A DNA stretch of 64,000 bases, from positions 1 to 64,000 of the forward strand of contig NZ_AKJA01000116.1 of assembly GCF_000282575.1 (NCBI RefSeq), read 5' to 3'. Position 1 is the stretch's first letter; every line of letters starts with the position of its first letter. Made by a program: the position numbers and the translations under genes. This document shows, in pieces, positions 24,580-33,490 of this stretch. Source of the stretch: Herbaspirillum sp. YR522. GTDB taxonomy: Bacteria > Pseudomonadota > Gammaproteobacteria > Burkholderiales > Burkholderiaceae_D. The notes beneath the pieces were generated by a model, which worked only from the letters and a program-made list of their open reading frames with translations, did no database searches and was not told the origin of the DNA.

Positions 24580-25239
24580 ATGTCCGAAGCCCACAAAGAA
24601 CCCCGCTGGGAACGTCGCAAGCAAGACCGTCCGCAGGAACTGCTGGCGGCGGCGCTGCAATTGTTCGTCGAGCGCGGCTTTGCGGCGACCCGGCTGGAAG
24701 ACGTGGCCGCGCGCGCCGGGGTCTCCAAGGGTACGCTCTATCTATATTTCGACAGCAAGGAAAGCCTGTTCAAGTCGGTCGTGCGCAGCAACATGCTGCC
24801 GTTGCTCGACGAAGCCGAGGCCATGGTCGAGCGCCACGCCGGTTCCAGCGCCGAGCTGCTGCGCCAGTTGATCCTGCGCTGGTGGGATGCGGTGGCGCAT
24901 TCGGGACTGAGCGGCATCACCAAGCTGATGATGGCCGAATCGGGTAACTTCCCCGAGCTGGCGCGCTTCTACCATGCAGAAATCATCATGCGCAGCGACG
25001 CCATGCTGGTGCGCATACTGCAAACCGGCATGGCCAGTGGCGAATTTCGCCAGGTCGATGCCGAATCGATGAAGAAGGTGATCATCGCGCCGGTGGTCAT
25101 GCTGATGCTGTGGGACCAGTCGTTCGGGCCCTGTGCGATCTCCCCCATCGATCCGCATGCCTACCTGGCCAGCCTGGTCGACCTGTGCATCCATGGCTTG
25201 AAACAAACCCCTGCCGTCCAGGCGGACCACAATAAATAA
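24580..25239 (+). CDS. TetR/AcrR-family repressor of the first RND system
   Basis: A 219-residue regulator. The N-terminal HTH is RLEDVAARAGVSKGTLYLYF (about 38-57), followed by an alpha-helical ligand domain. ATG 24580 (MSEAHKEPRW). The gene is co-directional with, and 38 bases upstream of, the MFP gene, so it is the first gene of the operon and probably autoregulated (palindromes at 24499-24563). The inducer is unknown. Confidence 0.88.
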   Translation: MSEAHKEPRWERRKQDRPQELLAAALQLFVERGFAATRLEDVAARAGVSKGTLYLYFDSKESLFKSVVRSNMLPLLDEAEAMVERHAGSSAELLRQLILRWWDAVAHSGLSGITKLMMAESGNFPELARFYHAEIIMRSDAMLVRILQTGMASGEFRQVDAESMKKVIIAPVVMLMLWDQSFGPCAISPIDPHAYLASLVDLCIHGLKQTPAVQADHNK

Positions 25240-25277
25240 GGTGCAGCGACGTCTGCACAAGAAACGAGACCCGATCG

Positions 25278-26465
25278 ATGACGCTTGCCCTGTATAAACG
25301 CCGCTGGCTACGCTGGACCCTGCTGCTGGTGGTGCTGCTGGTTGCCGCCATGGTGATCATGAAAAAACGCGTGGCGGCGCCGGCGCCCAATGCCGAACGC
25401 GTCACCACCGCCGTGCCCAGCGCCATGGAATTCGTGCCCGACGACCTGTACCAGGTGCATGCGGGCGAACTGCGGCGGATCCTGCCGCTGTCGGGCGCGC
25501 TGCGTGCGCTGAACCAGGTCTCGGTCAAGGCGCGGGTGGCCGGCGAGGTGCAACAGGTGCTGGTGCGCGAAGGCGAGGCAGTGGCCGCCGGGCAGATACT
25601 GGCACGCATCGATCCGGTCGATTACCAGGCCCGCGTCGACCAGGCACGGGGCGCGCTGGTGGCGTCCCAGGGGCAGCTCGACATCGCCACCCAGACCCGC
25701 AACAACAACCAGGTGCTGCTCGACAAGGGGTTCATTTCACGCAATGCCTTCGACACCGCCTCCAGCCAGTTCGACATCGCCCGCGCCAACCTCGACAGCG
25801 CGCGCGGCGCACTGGAAGTGTCGCGCAAGGCGCTGGCCGACACCGTGGTGCGCTCGCCCATGAAGGGCCTGGTCAGCGCCCGCAACGTCCAGCCGGGCGA
25901 GAAGGTAGCGGTCGACGGCAAGCTGCTGGACGTGGTCGACCTGTCGCAGATGGAGCTGGAAGCGCCGGTGCCGACCAACGACATCCTCAAGGTGGGCATC
26001 GGCCAGGACGTACTGGTGTCGGTCGAAGGCCTGCCGCAGCAGGTGCGCGGCACGGTGGCGCGGATCAACCCGGCCACGCAGTCGGGCTCGCGCTCGATCA
26101 TGGTGTATGTCCGGGTCGACAATCCCACCGGGATACTGCGCGCGGGCATGTTCGCCGACGCCCAGCTGACCCTGGAGCGAAAAGAACAGGTGCTCGCCGT
26201 GCCGGCCAGCGCGATCCAGGTCGAGGACGGCAATGCCTACCTGTACGCCATTGAAAACGGCATCCTGGCGCGGCGCCAGGTGGTGACCGGCCTGCGCGGG
26301 CGCGGCGCCGACGGCGACGCGGTCGAGATCAGCAGTGGCATCGCCGACGGCGCCCGGATCGTACGCGCCAACCTGGGCCTGTTGCGCGAAGGCACCGAGG
26401 TGCGCATCCAGCAGCGCGCCGCAGGCACCGCCTCGCGCCCCGCCCTCCCCGCGCAAGGACACTGA
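25278..26465 (+). CDS. RND efflux membrane-fusion protein (periplasmic adaptor)
   Basis: A 395-residue HlyD/AcrA-type adaptor. An N-terminal membrane anchor (WLRWTLLLVVLLVAAMVIM) has no lipobox. Biotinyl-lipoyl, alpha-hairpin (QARVDQARGALVASQGQLDI) and beta-barrel segments follow, ending in a membrane-proximal domain. It bridges the inner-membrane pump encoded four bases downstream to an outer-membrane channel. No channel gene is in this operon; the TolC-like protein 4.5 kb downstream is the closest candidate. ATG 25278. Confidence 0.9.
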   Translation: MTLALYKRRWLRWTLLLVVLLVAAMVIMKKRVAAPAPNAERVTTAVPSAMEFVPDDLYQVHAGELRRILPLSGALRALNQVSVKARVAGEVQQVLVREGEAVAAGQILARIDPVDYQARVDQARGALVASQGQLDIATQTRNNNQVLLDKGFISRNAFDTASSQFDIARANLDSARGALEVSRKALADTVVRSPMKGLVSARNVQPGEKVAVDGKLLDVVDLSQMELEAPVPTNDILKVGIGQDVLVSVEGLPQQVRGTVARINPATQSGSRSIMVYVRVDNPTGILRAGMFADAQLTLERKEQVLAVPASAIQVEDGNAYLYAIENGILARRQVVTGLRGRGADGDAVEISSGIADGARIVRANLGLLREGTEVRIQQRAAGTASRPALPAQGH

Positions 26466-26469
26466 CACC

Positions 26470-29400
26470 ATGTGGTTCACCCGCATCTCGATCGGCAACC
26501 CGGTCCTGGCCACCATGATGATGCTGGCCTTCGTGGTACTGGGCCTGTTTTCGTACCAGCGCATGCGGGTCGACCAGTTCCCCGACATCACCTTCCCTAT
26601 CGTGGTGGTGCAGACCACCTATCCCGGTGCCTCGCCGGAGAACGTCGAATCGGACGTGACTCGCAAGATCGAGGAATCGGTCAACACCATCAACGGTATC
26701 GACAGCCTCATCTCGCACTCCTATGAAGGCCTGTCGGTGGTGATCGTGCAATTCGACCTGACCGTCGATCCGGTGCAGGGCGCGCAGGACGTGCGCGAGA
26801 AGGTGGCGCTGGTGCGCGCGGCGTTCCGCAAGGAGGTCGACGAGCCGCGCATCACCCGCTTCGACCCGGCCGACCAGCCGATCTTCTCGATCTCGGTCAC
26901 CAATGCGCCCGATGCGCGCCCGCGCACCTTGCGCGAACTGACCACCATCGCCGACCAGGTGATCAAGAAGCGCCTGGAGAACGTGCGTGGGGTGGGTTCG
27001 GTCACCCTGGTGGGCGGCGTCAAGCGCCAGGTCAACATCTACGTCAAGCCGGCCGAGATGGAGGCGCTGGGCATCGGCGTGAACCAGATCGTCGACGCCG
27101 TACGCAACGAGAACCAGGAACTGCCGACCGGGGCCATCCGCACCCGCGACGCCGAGCAGACGGTGCAGGTGCAGGGCCGGGTGCGTGCGCCCGAGGATTT
27201 CAAGCGCATCATCGTGGCACGCCGTGGCGGCCAGCCGGTGACGCTGGCACAGGTGGCCAACGTGGTCGATGGCCAGGAAGAACAGGAGACCCTGGCGCTG
27301 TACAACGGCCAGCGCACGCTGGCGCTGGACATCCTCAAGGCGCAGGGACAGAACACCATCGATGTCGCCGATGGCCTCAAGAAGGCGATGGCCGAGTTGC
27401 AACCCAGCATGCAGAAACTGTATCCGGGCGTGACCCTGCAAGTGGTCAAGGACGGTTCGCGCCAGATCCGCACCGGGGTCGAGAATGTGCGCCGCACCCT
27501 GCTCGAGGGTGCGCTGCTGACCATCGTGATCGTGTTCCTGTTCCTCAATTCCTGGCGCTCCACGGTAATTACCGGGCTGACCCTGCCGGTGGCGCTGATC
27601 GGCACCTTCCTGTTCATGTACATGTTCGGCTTCACCATCAACATGATCACGCTGATGGCGCTGTCGCTGTGCGTGGGCCTGCTGATCGACGACGCCATCG
27701 TGGTACGCGAGAACATCGTGCGCCACGCCGGCATGACCGTGCACGGCAAGTTCAAGTCGCACCGCGCCGCGGCCCTCGAAGGCACCCAGGAGATCGGCCT
27801 GGCGGTGCTGGCCACCACCTTCTCGATCGTGGCGGTGTTCCTGCCGGTGGGGTTCATGGGCGGCATCATCGGCCGCTTCTTCCACCAATTCGGCATCACC
27901 GTGGCCGCGGCAGTGCTGATCTCGATGTTCGTGTCGTTCACGCTGGACCCGATGCTGTCGTCGATCTGGCCCGACCCCGATGCCCATGGCCCGCAGCGCC
28001 GCGCCGGCTGGTACGACCGCAGCATCGGACGCGTGCTGCGCCGCTTCGAACGCCTGGTGCACTGGTTGTCGGCGCGCTACCAGCTGCTGCTCGGCTGGTC
28101 GCTGCGGCACCGGCTGCTGACGCTGGCCATTGCCGTGGCCAGCTTCGTCGGTGGCCTGGCGCTGCCGGCGTCGGGCCTGATCGGCTCCGAATTCGTGCCC
28201 CAGGCCGATTATTCCGAGACCGGCGTGACCTTCTTCACCCCGGTCGGATCGTCCCTGGAGCTGACCGAGAGCAAGGTCCACCAGGTCGAGGCGGTACTGC
28301 GCGCGTTTCCCGAGATCACCGACATCTACAGCACCGTCAATACCGGCAATGCCCAGGGCAAGAACTACGCCACCGTGTTCATGCGCCTGAAGCCGCGCAG
28401 CCAGCGCACGCTGACCACCGGCCAGATGGCGCCGCTATTGCGCGAGCGGCTGTCGCGGGTGGCCGGCATCAGCGTGACGCATGTGGGCGCGCTCGATGGC
28501 GTGGGCGGCGACAACAAGCAGATCCGCTTCAGCCTGCTGGGCCCCGACCTGCAACAGCTGGCGCGCCTGTCGGCCCAGGTCGAGGCCCAGTTGCGGCAGA
28601 TTCCCGGGGTGGTCGACCTGGACTCGAGCCTGAAGGCGCAAAAACCGATCTTCTCGGTCGAGCCCCGACGCGACATCGGCTCGGACCTGGGCATCGGCGT
28701 GGCGCAACTGGGCAATGCACTCTCGCCGCTCCTGGCTGGCGAGGCCGCCAGCAGCTGGCGCGCCCCCGACGACGAGAACTATGACGTCAACGTGCGCCTG
28801 GCGCCGGATGATCGCAACACCGTCGCTGGCCTGTCGCGCCTGATGCTGGCCAGCACCCTGACCAACAGCGACGGCACCCCGCGCATGGTGCCGTTGCGCC
28901 AGGTGGCCGAGGTCAGGCAGGCGCTGGGCGCCAACCAGATCAACCGGCGCGACCTGAACCGCGAAGTGGAACTGTCGGCCAACGCCCAGGGCCGCTCGGC
29001 CGGCCAGATCAACACCCAGATAAAGACCATGCTCGACGGCATGCACTGGCCGCCCGGCTACCGCTACCAGATCGGCGGCTCGACCAAGAGCATGAACGAA
29101 TCGTTCGGCTATGCGGTGGGGGCGCTGGCGCTGGCGATCGTCTTCATCTACATGATCCTGGCCTCGCAGTTCGCCAGCTTTTTGCAGCCGATGGCGATCA
29201 TGTCGTCGCTGCCGCTGACGCTGATCGGGGTGTTCCTGGCGCTGATGATGTTCCGCTCGACCCTGAACATGTTTTCCATCATCGGCTTCATCATGCTCAT
29301 GGGCCTGGTGACCAAGAACGCCATCCTGCTGGTCGACTTCGCCAACCAGGCGCGCCGCGATGGCATGGAGCGCGGCGCCGCATTGCTGGAAGCGGCCCAC

Positions 29401-29658
29401 GTACGGCTGCGACCGATCCTGATGACCACCTTGGCGATGGTGTTCGGCATGGTGCCGCTGGCCTTCGGGGTCTCGGAAGGCTCCGAGCAGCGCGCGCCGA
29501 TGGGACAGGCGGTCATCGGCGGCATCATCACCTCGTCGCTGCTCACGCTGGTGGTGGTACCGGTGGTCTATACCTACCTCGACGACCTGGGCGCCTGGGT
29601 CAGGCGCAGGTGGTCCAGTGGCGCCCGGGTGCAGGATGAGGCACGCCATGCCGACTGA
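26470..29658 (+). CDS. RND (HAE-1/AcrB-like) efflux pump
   Basis: A 1062-residue inner-membrane proton antiporter of normal RND length, with 12 predicted TM segments and two large periplasmic loops. Proton-relay aspartates are in LCVGLLIDDAIVVRENI (TM4), and the TM10 Lys is in GLVTKNAILLVDF. ATG 26470 begins four bases after the MFP stop (TGACACCATG). The sequence is closer to the MdtB/MuxB-type RND group (start MWFTRISIGNPVLATMM) than to AcrB proper. Substrates cannot be read from the sequence. Confidence 0.92.
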   Translation: MWFTRISIGNPVLATMMMLAFVVLGLFSYQRMRVDQFPDITFPIVVVQTTYPGASPENVESDVTRKIEESVNTINGIDSLISHSYEGLSVVIVQFDLTVDPVQGAQDVREKVALVRAAFRKEVDEPRITRFDPADQPIFSISVTNAPDARPRTLRELTTIADQVIKKRLENVRGVGSVTLVGGVKRQVNIYVKPAEMEALGIGVNQIVDAVRNENQELPTGAIRTRDAEQTVQVQGRVRAPEDFKRIIVARRGGQPVTLAQVANVVDGQEEQETLALYNGQRTLALDILKAQGQNTIDVADGLKKAMAELQPSMQKLYPGVTLQVVKDGSRQIRTGVENVRRTLLEGALLTIVIVFLFLNSWRSTVITGLTLPVALIGTFLFMYMFGFTINMITLMALSLCVGLLIDDAIVVRENIVRHAGMTVHGKFKSHRAAALEGTQEIGLAVLATTFSIVAVFLPVGFMGGIIGRFFHQFGITVAAAVLISMFVSFTLDPMLSSIWPDPDAHGPQRRAGWYDRSIGRVLRRFERLVHWLSARYQLLLGWSLRHRLLTLAIAVASFVGGLALPASGLIGSEFVPQADYSETGVTFFTPVGSSLELTESKVHQVEAVLRAFPEITDIYSTVNTGNAQGKNYATVFMRLKPRSQRTLTTGQMAPLLRERLSRVAGISVTHVGALDGVGGDNKQIRFSLLGPDLQQLARLSAQVEAQLRQIPGVVDLDSSLKAQKPIFSVEPRRDIGSDLGIGVAQLGNALSPLLAGEAASSWRAPDDENYDVNVRLAPDDRNTVAGLSRLMLASTLTNSDGTPRMVPLRQVAEVRQALGANQINRRDLNREVELSANAQGRSAGQINTQIKTMLDGMHWPPGYRYQIGGSTKSMNESFGYAVGALALAIVFIYMILASQFASFLQPMAIMSSLPLTLIGVFLALMMFRSTLNMFSIIGFIMLMGLVTKNAILLVDFANQARRDGMERGAALLEAAHVRLRPILMTTLAMVFGMVPLAFGVSEGSEQRAPMGQAVIGGIITSSLLTLVVVPVVYTYLDDLGAWVRRRWSSGARVQDEARHAD

Positions 29659-29793
29659 GAAAAAATTGCACCGGATCAATGAAAGCCGGCAAAAGGGGCC
29701 GTTCTACCGCGCTTTTCCGCGTGTACATGCGCGCTCTGATGAGGCTGGGTTTGATAAAATGGCGGCTTTTCCGTCGCTATTGAGCCCACTGCC

Positions 29794-30456
29794 ATGAATA
29801 TCGAACAAGCCCGCTTCAACATGATCGAGCAGCAAATCCGCCCCTGGAACGTGCTGGCCCAAGACGTCCTGGACCTGCTGACCGTGGTCAAGCGTGAAGA
29901 ATTCGTCCCCGGCGCTTATCGCAACCTGGCCTTCTTCGATACCGAGATCCCGCTGCCCGGCGGCGAAGTGATGCTCGAACCCAAGATCGAGGCACGCATC
30001 CTGCAGGAAGCCAACGTCAAGAAACACGAATACGTGCTCGAGATCGGCGCCGGTTCGGGCTACATGGCGGCATTGTTGGCACACAAGGCGCGTCACGTCA
30101 CTACGGTTGAAATCTCGCCGGAATTGAAGAGCCTGGCCGAACGGAATTTGGCAGACTACGGCGTCGCCAACGTCGATGTACAGCTGGGCAACGGCGCGCA
30201 AGGCTGGAGCGTGGACGGCAAGGCCGGTGAATACGACGTGATCGTCATCTCCGGCTCGCTGCCCTTCCTGCCCGAGGCGTTTGCCAAGCAACTCAAGCTC
30301 GGCGGCCGCTTGCTGGCCATCGTCGGCACCGATCCAGTCATGCAGCTGCAACTGGTCACCCGCACGTCGGAACAGACGTTCGAGACCGTCAATGTGGTCG
30401 ACACGCTGGCCAAACCACTGCACGCGGCGACCACGCCGTCCCACTTCACTTTCTAG
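29794..30456 (+). CDS. pcm: Protein-L-isoaspartate O-methyltransferase
   Basis: A 220-residue SAM methyltransferase that starts repair of isoaspartyl residues in damaged proteins. Motif I is VLEIGAGSGYMAALLAH. The PCMT N-terminal segment MIEQQIRPWNV and REEFVP match the family. ATG 29794. It lies ten bases upstream of a rhodanese gene and ahead of a TolC-like gene, an arrangement common in Burkholderiales. A TAAAAT -10-like element (near 29755) lies upstream. Confidence 0.93.
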   Translation: MNIEQARFNMIEQQIRPWNVLAQDVLDLLTVVKREEFVPGAYRNLAFFDTEIPLPGGEVMLEPKIEARILQEANVKKHEYVLEIGAGSGYMAALLAHKARHVTTVEISPELKSLAERNLADYGVANVDVQLGNGAQGWSVDGKAGEYDVIVISGSLPFLPEAFAKQLKLGGRLLAIVGTDPVMQLQLVTRTSEQTFETVNVVDTLAKPLHAATTPSHFTF

Positions 30457-30465
30457 GAAATTCGC

Positions 30466-30789
30466 ATGGAGCACATCACCGCCCCGGACCTGGCCGCCTG
30501 GATCGCCGATCCAGACCGCCCTTCCCCCCTGCTGCTGGATGTGCGCGAACCCTGGGAACATCAGACCTGCAACATCGAGGGATCGCAACTGATCCCGATG
30601 AACACCATCCCGGGGCGCTTCTCGGAGCTCGACGAAGACCAGGCCATAGTGTGCATCTGCCACCATGGCGCTCGCAGCATGCAGGTGGCGGCGTTCCTCG
30701 AACGCCAGGGTTTTACCCAGGTCATCAACCTGACCGGCGGCGTGCATGCCTGGGCGACCCAGGTCGACCCGGCCATGCCGACCTACTGA
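30466..30789 (+). CDS. Rhodanese-like domain protein
   Basis: A 107-residue single rhodanese domain. Conserved entry LLLDVREPWEH is present, and the active Cys is in CICHHGARSM, where HHGARS forms the persulfide-carrying loop. The small catalytic loop is normal for thiosulfate:cyanide sulfurtransferase-type GlpE/YgaP domains. It carries sulfur in the cytoplasm for unknown acceptors. It starts nine bases after the pcm stop and is probably cotranscribed. Confidence 0.9.
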   Translation: MEHITAPDLAAWIADPDRPSPLLLDVREPWEHQTCNIEGSQLIPMNTIPGRFSELDEDQAIVCICHHGARSMQVAAFLERQGFTQVINLTGGVHAWATQVDPAMPTY

Positions 30790-30934
30790 CGGTCTGACGG
30801 GTGCCGCCCGGCGGCCCCGTCCCTTTCCGGCACATCGTCCGATGGCCGGCTGCCTGATGTCCGACCTGCGCCCTGCGCGTGGGCGCTGTCATTGCGTTCT
30901 GTCGCGGCTCCCGCCGTGCCCCGGAGATTTGCCC

Positions 30935-32239
30935 ATGTCCCGATTTCTCAGCGCCGCACTGGCGCTTGGCGCCATTGCCCTGCAGGCCCCGGCGGGCGCC
31001 GCCGACCTGCTGCAGGTCTATCAGCAGGCGCTGTCCAACGATGCCGTCTACACCAGCGCCCGTCATGCGCTCACCGCCGGCCGCGAGCGCGAGGTGCAGG
31101 GCCGCGCGGGCCTGCTGCCGACGATCGGCATCGGCGGCAGCTACACCCGTTCCGACCAGAATTTCGACAGCAGCAACAACAACTATGCACTGCAGTTGAC
31201 CCAGCCGCTGTTTCGGCTGGCCAACTGGGAAACCTACCAGCAGGGCAAGCTGTCGGCCGCATCCAGCGAAGCGCAATTCGCCCAGGCCAGGCAAGACCTG
31301 ATCCTGCGCGTCGGACAAGCCTATTTCGACGTCCTGGCGGCGCAGGACGCGCTGTCGTTCATCGGCGCCCAGAAGGTCGCCATCGCCGAGCAACTGGCCT
31401 CGGCCAAGCGCAATTTCGAGATCGGCACCTCGACCATCACCGACACCAATGAAGCCCAGGCGCGCTACGACCTGGCCGGCGCCCAGGAGATATCGGCCCA
31501 GAACGACCTCGAAGTGGCACTCTCGAAATTGCAGCAGATCGTCGGCGACGCGCCGACCCCGCTGGCGGTATTGCGCAGCGATGTCAGGCTGTCGCCGCCA
31601 CAGCCGGCCCGCATCGACGACTGGATCAGCGGCGCCCAGCAGGACAACTTCAACGTCGTGGCGCAGCAGCTGGCGCTCGAGATCGCCCAGAGCGAGATCA
31701 AGCGCAACCGCGCCGGCCACGCGCCGACCGTGGACCTGCAGGTGGCACGCGGCTTCAGCGACCAGACCAGCGTGCGCTCTTCCTATCTCAATGCGCGTGG
31801 CTACAGCAACTCGGTGGGGGTGCAATGGAATATCCCGCTGTTCGCCGGCTTTGCCACCAGCAGCCGGGTCGACGAAGCGGTGGCGCTGGCCGAGCGCGCC
31901 CGTTCCGACCTCGACAATGCGCGCCGTACGGCGGTATTGAGTGCGCGCCAGGCGTTCCTGGGCGTGGCCAACGGCCTGTCGCAGATCAAGGCCTATGAAG
32001 CGGCCGAAGTATCGAGCCAGTCTTCGCTCGACTCCAACAAGCTGGGCTACCAGGTGGGGGTACGGATCAACATCGATGTGCTCAACGCCCAGCAGCAGCT
32101 GTATTCGACCCGGCGCGACCTGGCGCGGGCACGCTACGACACGCTGATCAATGGCCTCAAGCTCAAGGCCGCCGCCGGCGTGCTGCAGGAGGCCGACCTG
32201 GAGCAGGTCAACCGGCTGTTGACGGCGCCGGCCCAGTAA
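30935..32239 (+). CDS. tolC: TolC-family outer-membrane channel
   Basis: A 434-residue outer-membrane efflux protein with signal peptide MSRFLSAALALGAIALQAPA and no lipobox. Two repeats of the helical OEP domain are visible (DLLQVYQQALSNDAVY, and a second QAFLGVANGLSQIKAYEAAE). Length and ends fit TolC. It may serve the RND system at 25-29 kb and type I exporters. I use ATG 30935; the frame extends upstream without a signal. Its last 32 bases overlap the convergent repressor gene. Confidence 0.9.
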   Translation: MSRFLSAALALGAIALQAPAGAADLLQVYQQALSNDAVYTSARHALTAGREREVQGRAGLLPTIGIGGSYTRSDQNFDSSNNNYALQLTQPLFRLANWETYQQGKLSAASSEAQFAQARQDLILRVGQAYFDVLAAQDALSFIGAQKVAIAEQLASAKRNFEIGTSTITDTNEAQARYDLAGAQEISAQNDLEVALSKLQQIVGDAPTPLAVLRSDVRLSPPQPARIDDWISGAQQDNFNVVAQQLALEIAQSEIKRNRAGHAPTVDLQVARGFSDQTSVRSSYLNARGYSNSVGVQWNIPLFAGFATSSRVDEAVALAERARSDLDNARRTAVLSARQAFLGVANGLSQIKAYEAAEVSSQSSLDSNKLGYQVGVRINIDVLNAQQQLYSTRRDLARARYDTLINGLKLKAAAGVLQEADLEQVNRLLTAPAQ

Positions 32240-32864
32240 GCTGCATCGATGGCGCCGACAGCGCGTACTGGGCCGCCGCCAGGATGCGTTCGCCATCCTC
32301 GACCAGGTCGAAGCTCTCCGGCGAGAAGAACCAGTCGGTCAACAGGCCGCTGAAGGCCGCGTGCATCATCAGGCAGGCCCGGCGCACGTCGAGCGTCGCC
32401 GGCAACTGGCCGCGCGCGATGGCATTGCTGAGGATCTGCTCGATGCGCAGCATGCCATCCACATGGCATTCACGCTGGCGCACCAGGATGGGGTCGTCAT
32501 GGTCGGCGAATTCGCACTTGTTGAAGATGATGTCGAACACCTTGCGGCAGCGCTCGTCGGTGGCCGCCATGGTCAGCACATAGACGCCGCTGCGCAGGAA
32601 CTGCCCCAGCGGATCGATGACATGGGCGCCAGCGCTTTCTTCCAGCACCGCCTCCATCGGCAAGCGCACCCGTTCGCACATGGCGTCGAACAGGTCGCCC
32701 TTGTTCTTGAAATGCCAGTAGATGGCGCCGCGCGTGACATCGGCCGCCTTGGCCACATCGGCCAACGAGGTGTGCGACACGCCACGCTCGTGGAATACCC
32801 GTTCGGCCGCATCGAGGATGCGGGCACGGGTCTCGAGCGCTTCTTCCTTGGTCGAGCGGGCCAT
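32208..32864 (-). CDS. acrR: AcrR/TtgR-type repressor of the acrAB-oprM-like operon
   Basis: A 218-residue TetR-family protein. HTH SLADVAKAADVTRGAIYWHF is the AcrR/TtgR signature, with the extended motif KNKGDLFDAMCERV following. ATG 32864. It is divergent from the tripartite pump operon, with an AcrR-box operator (33252-33275) between them. It should therefore repress that operon and release on binding toxic ligands. Its 3' end overlaps the TolC-like gene by 32 bases on the opposite strand. Confidence 0.92.
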   Translation of the reverse strand: MARSTKEEALETRARILDAAERVFHERGVSHTSLADVAKAADVTRGAIYWHFKNKGDLFDAMCERVRLPMEAVLEESAGAHVIDPLGQFLRSGVYVLTMAATDERCRKVFDIIFNKCEFADHDDPILVRQRECHVDGMLRIEQILSNAIARGQLPATLDVRRACLMMHAAFSGLLTDWFFSPESFDLVEDGERILAAAQYALSAPSMQLTGPAPSTAG

Positions 32865-33251
32865 GTCAGCCGGGTCCGGCGGATTTGTCGTTGCCCATCA
32901 CGGCAGCGTTGCAAAGCGTATTCATCGTCCTGCTCCGAAGTAATCGAACCACGACGATCTTGCGCCCGGCGGCAACGATACGCCGCATTGCACAAAAAAA
33001 GCCGTGGTAATAATCCTGTCATACCTGCGCGGGTACCATAGGTGCGCCACCGCACATCCTGCCGCCGCCGAAACGGCGGCCAAGCTCTTCAATGAAGCCC
33101 GCATGCGACCAAATGCCGCGGGAAGATTGCTCGCTTTAAGCGACTTCATCGCCCCGCGTTCCGGCCATGTTCACCGAATGCAAGGAATCGCTCATATTTC
33201 GCTACGCCAAATTCGACAAGTTTGTTAAATTAATGTGGTGTTCCACAGAAA

Positions 33252-33275
33252 TACATACATACACGAATGTATGTA
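33252..33275. promoter_or_regulatory. AcrR-box operator (9-bp perfect inverted repeat)
   Basis: TACATACAT-ACACGA-ATGTATGTA is a 24-bp palindrome. The two 9-base arms are identical to the E. coli AcrR operator arms, and the 6-base centre differs. Its right arm overlaps a TATAAT (33274-33279) on the plus strand, so AcrR binding would block the pump promoter. It may also cover the acrR promoter on the minus strand. Confidence 0.85.
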
Positions 33276-33279
33276 TAAT
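33274..33279 (+). promoter_or_regulatory. -10 element (TATAAT) of the acrAB-oprM-like operon
   Basis: Perfect TATAAT overlapping the last two bases of the AcrR box. Transcription should begin near 33286. The matching -35 would fall inside the operator's left arm and is poor, so the promoter may need an activator or may be weak. Confidence 0.6.
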
Positions 33280-33313
33280 AACATCCGCTTCAAGGTCCTG
33301 CCGTCGCTTTACC

Positions 33314-33361
33314 GCAAAAAATTCCATGCCTGTTCCGCGCGAAAGGCAGGGGCTTTTTTGC
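33314..33361 (+). terminator. Terminator-like hairpin in the efflux operon leader
   Basis: GCAAAAAA (33314-33321) pairs with TTTTTTGC (33354-33361), and inside it TGCCT pairs with AGGCA. This gives a stem with an internal bulge, bordered by A and T tracts, in the leader between promoter and acrA. It looks like a conditional or residual terminator. It could also stop transcripts from the acrR side. Confidence 0.5.
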
Positions 33362-33490
33362 TTTGCAACATCCGCTATACCATAGCCCACCGCCACGCGG
33401 ACGGCCTTGCATCACCCGTAATCAATCGTAAGACCGGATTCGTTTCAATGCCGCTGTCGCGGCCTCACTTTACTTTCGTGCGAGATATCT

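Larger units (their letters stand above)
32865..33490. other. 626-bp divergent control region between acrR and acrA
   Basis: No gene of support lies here. The left half (32865-33230) is moderately AT-rich. It then holds the AcrR box with embedded TATAAT (33252-33279), and a hairpin with A and T tracts (33314-33361) in the pump-operon leader. The predicted pump mRNA leader is about 200 bases. Confidence 0.6.

Noticed and set aside
23185..24580. Full arsenic-resistance operon
   Set aside because: Only ArsC-type protein is present; no arsR, arsB, acr3 or arsH nearby.
26329..28281. 650-codon minus-strand ORF inside the first RND pump
   Set aside because: Rich in His, Gln, Asp and Arg with no domain, antisense to a conserved transporter with all motifs intact.
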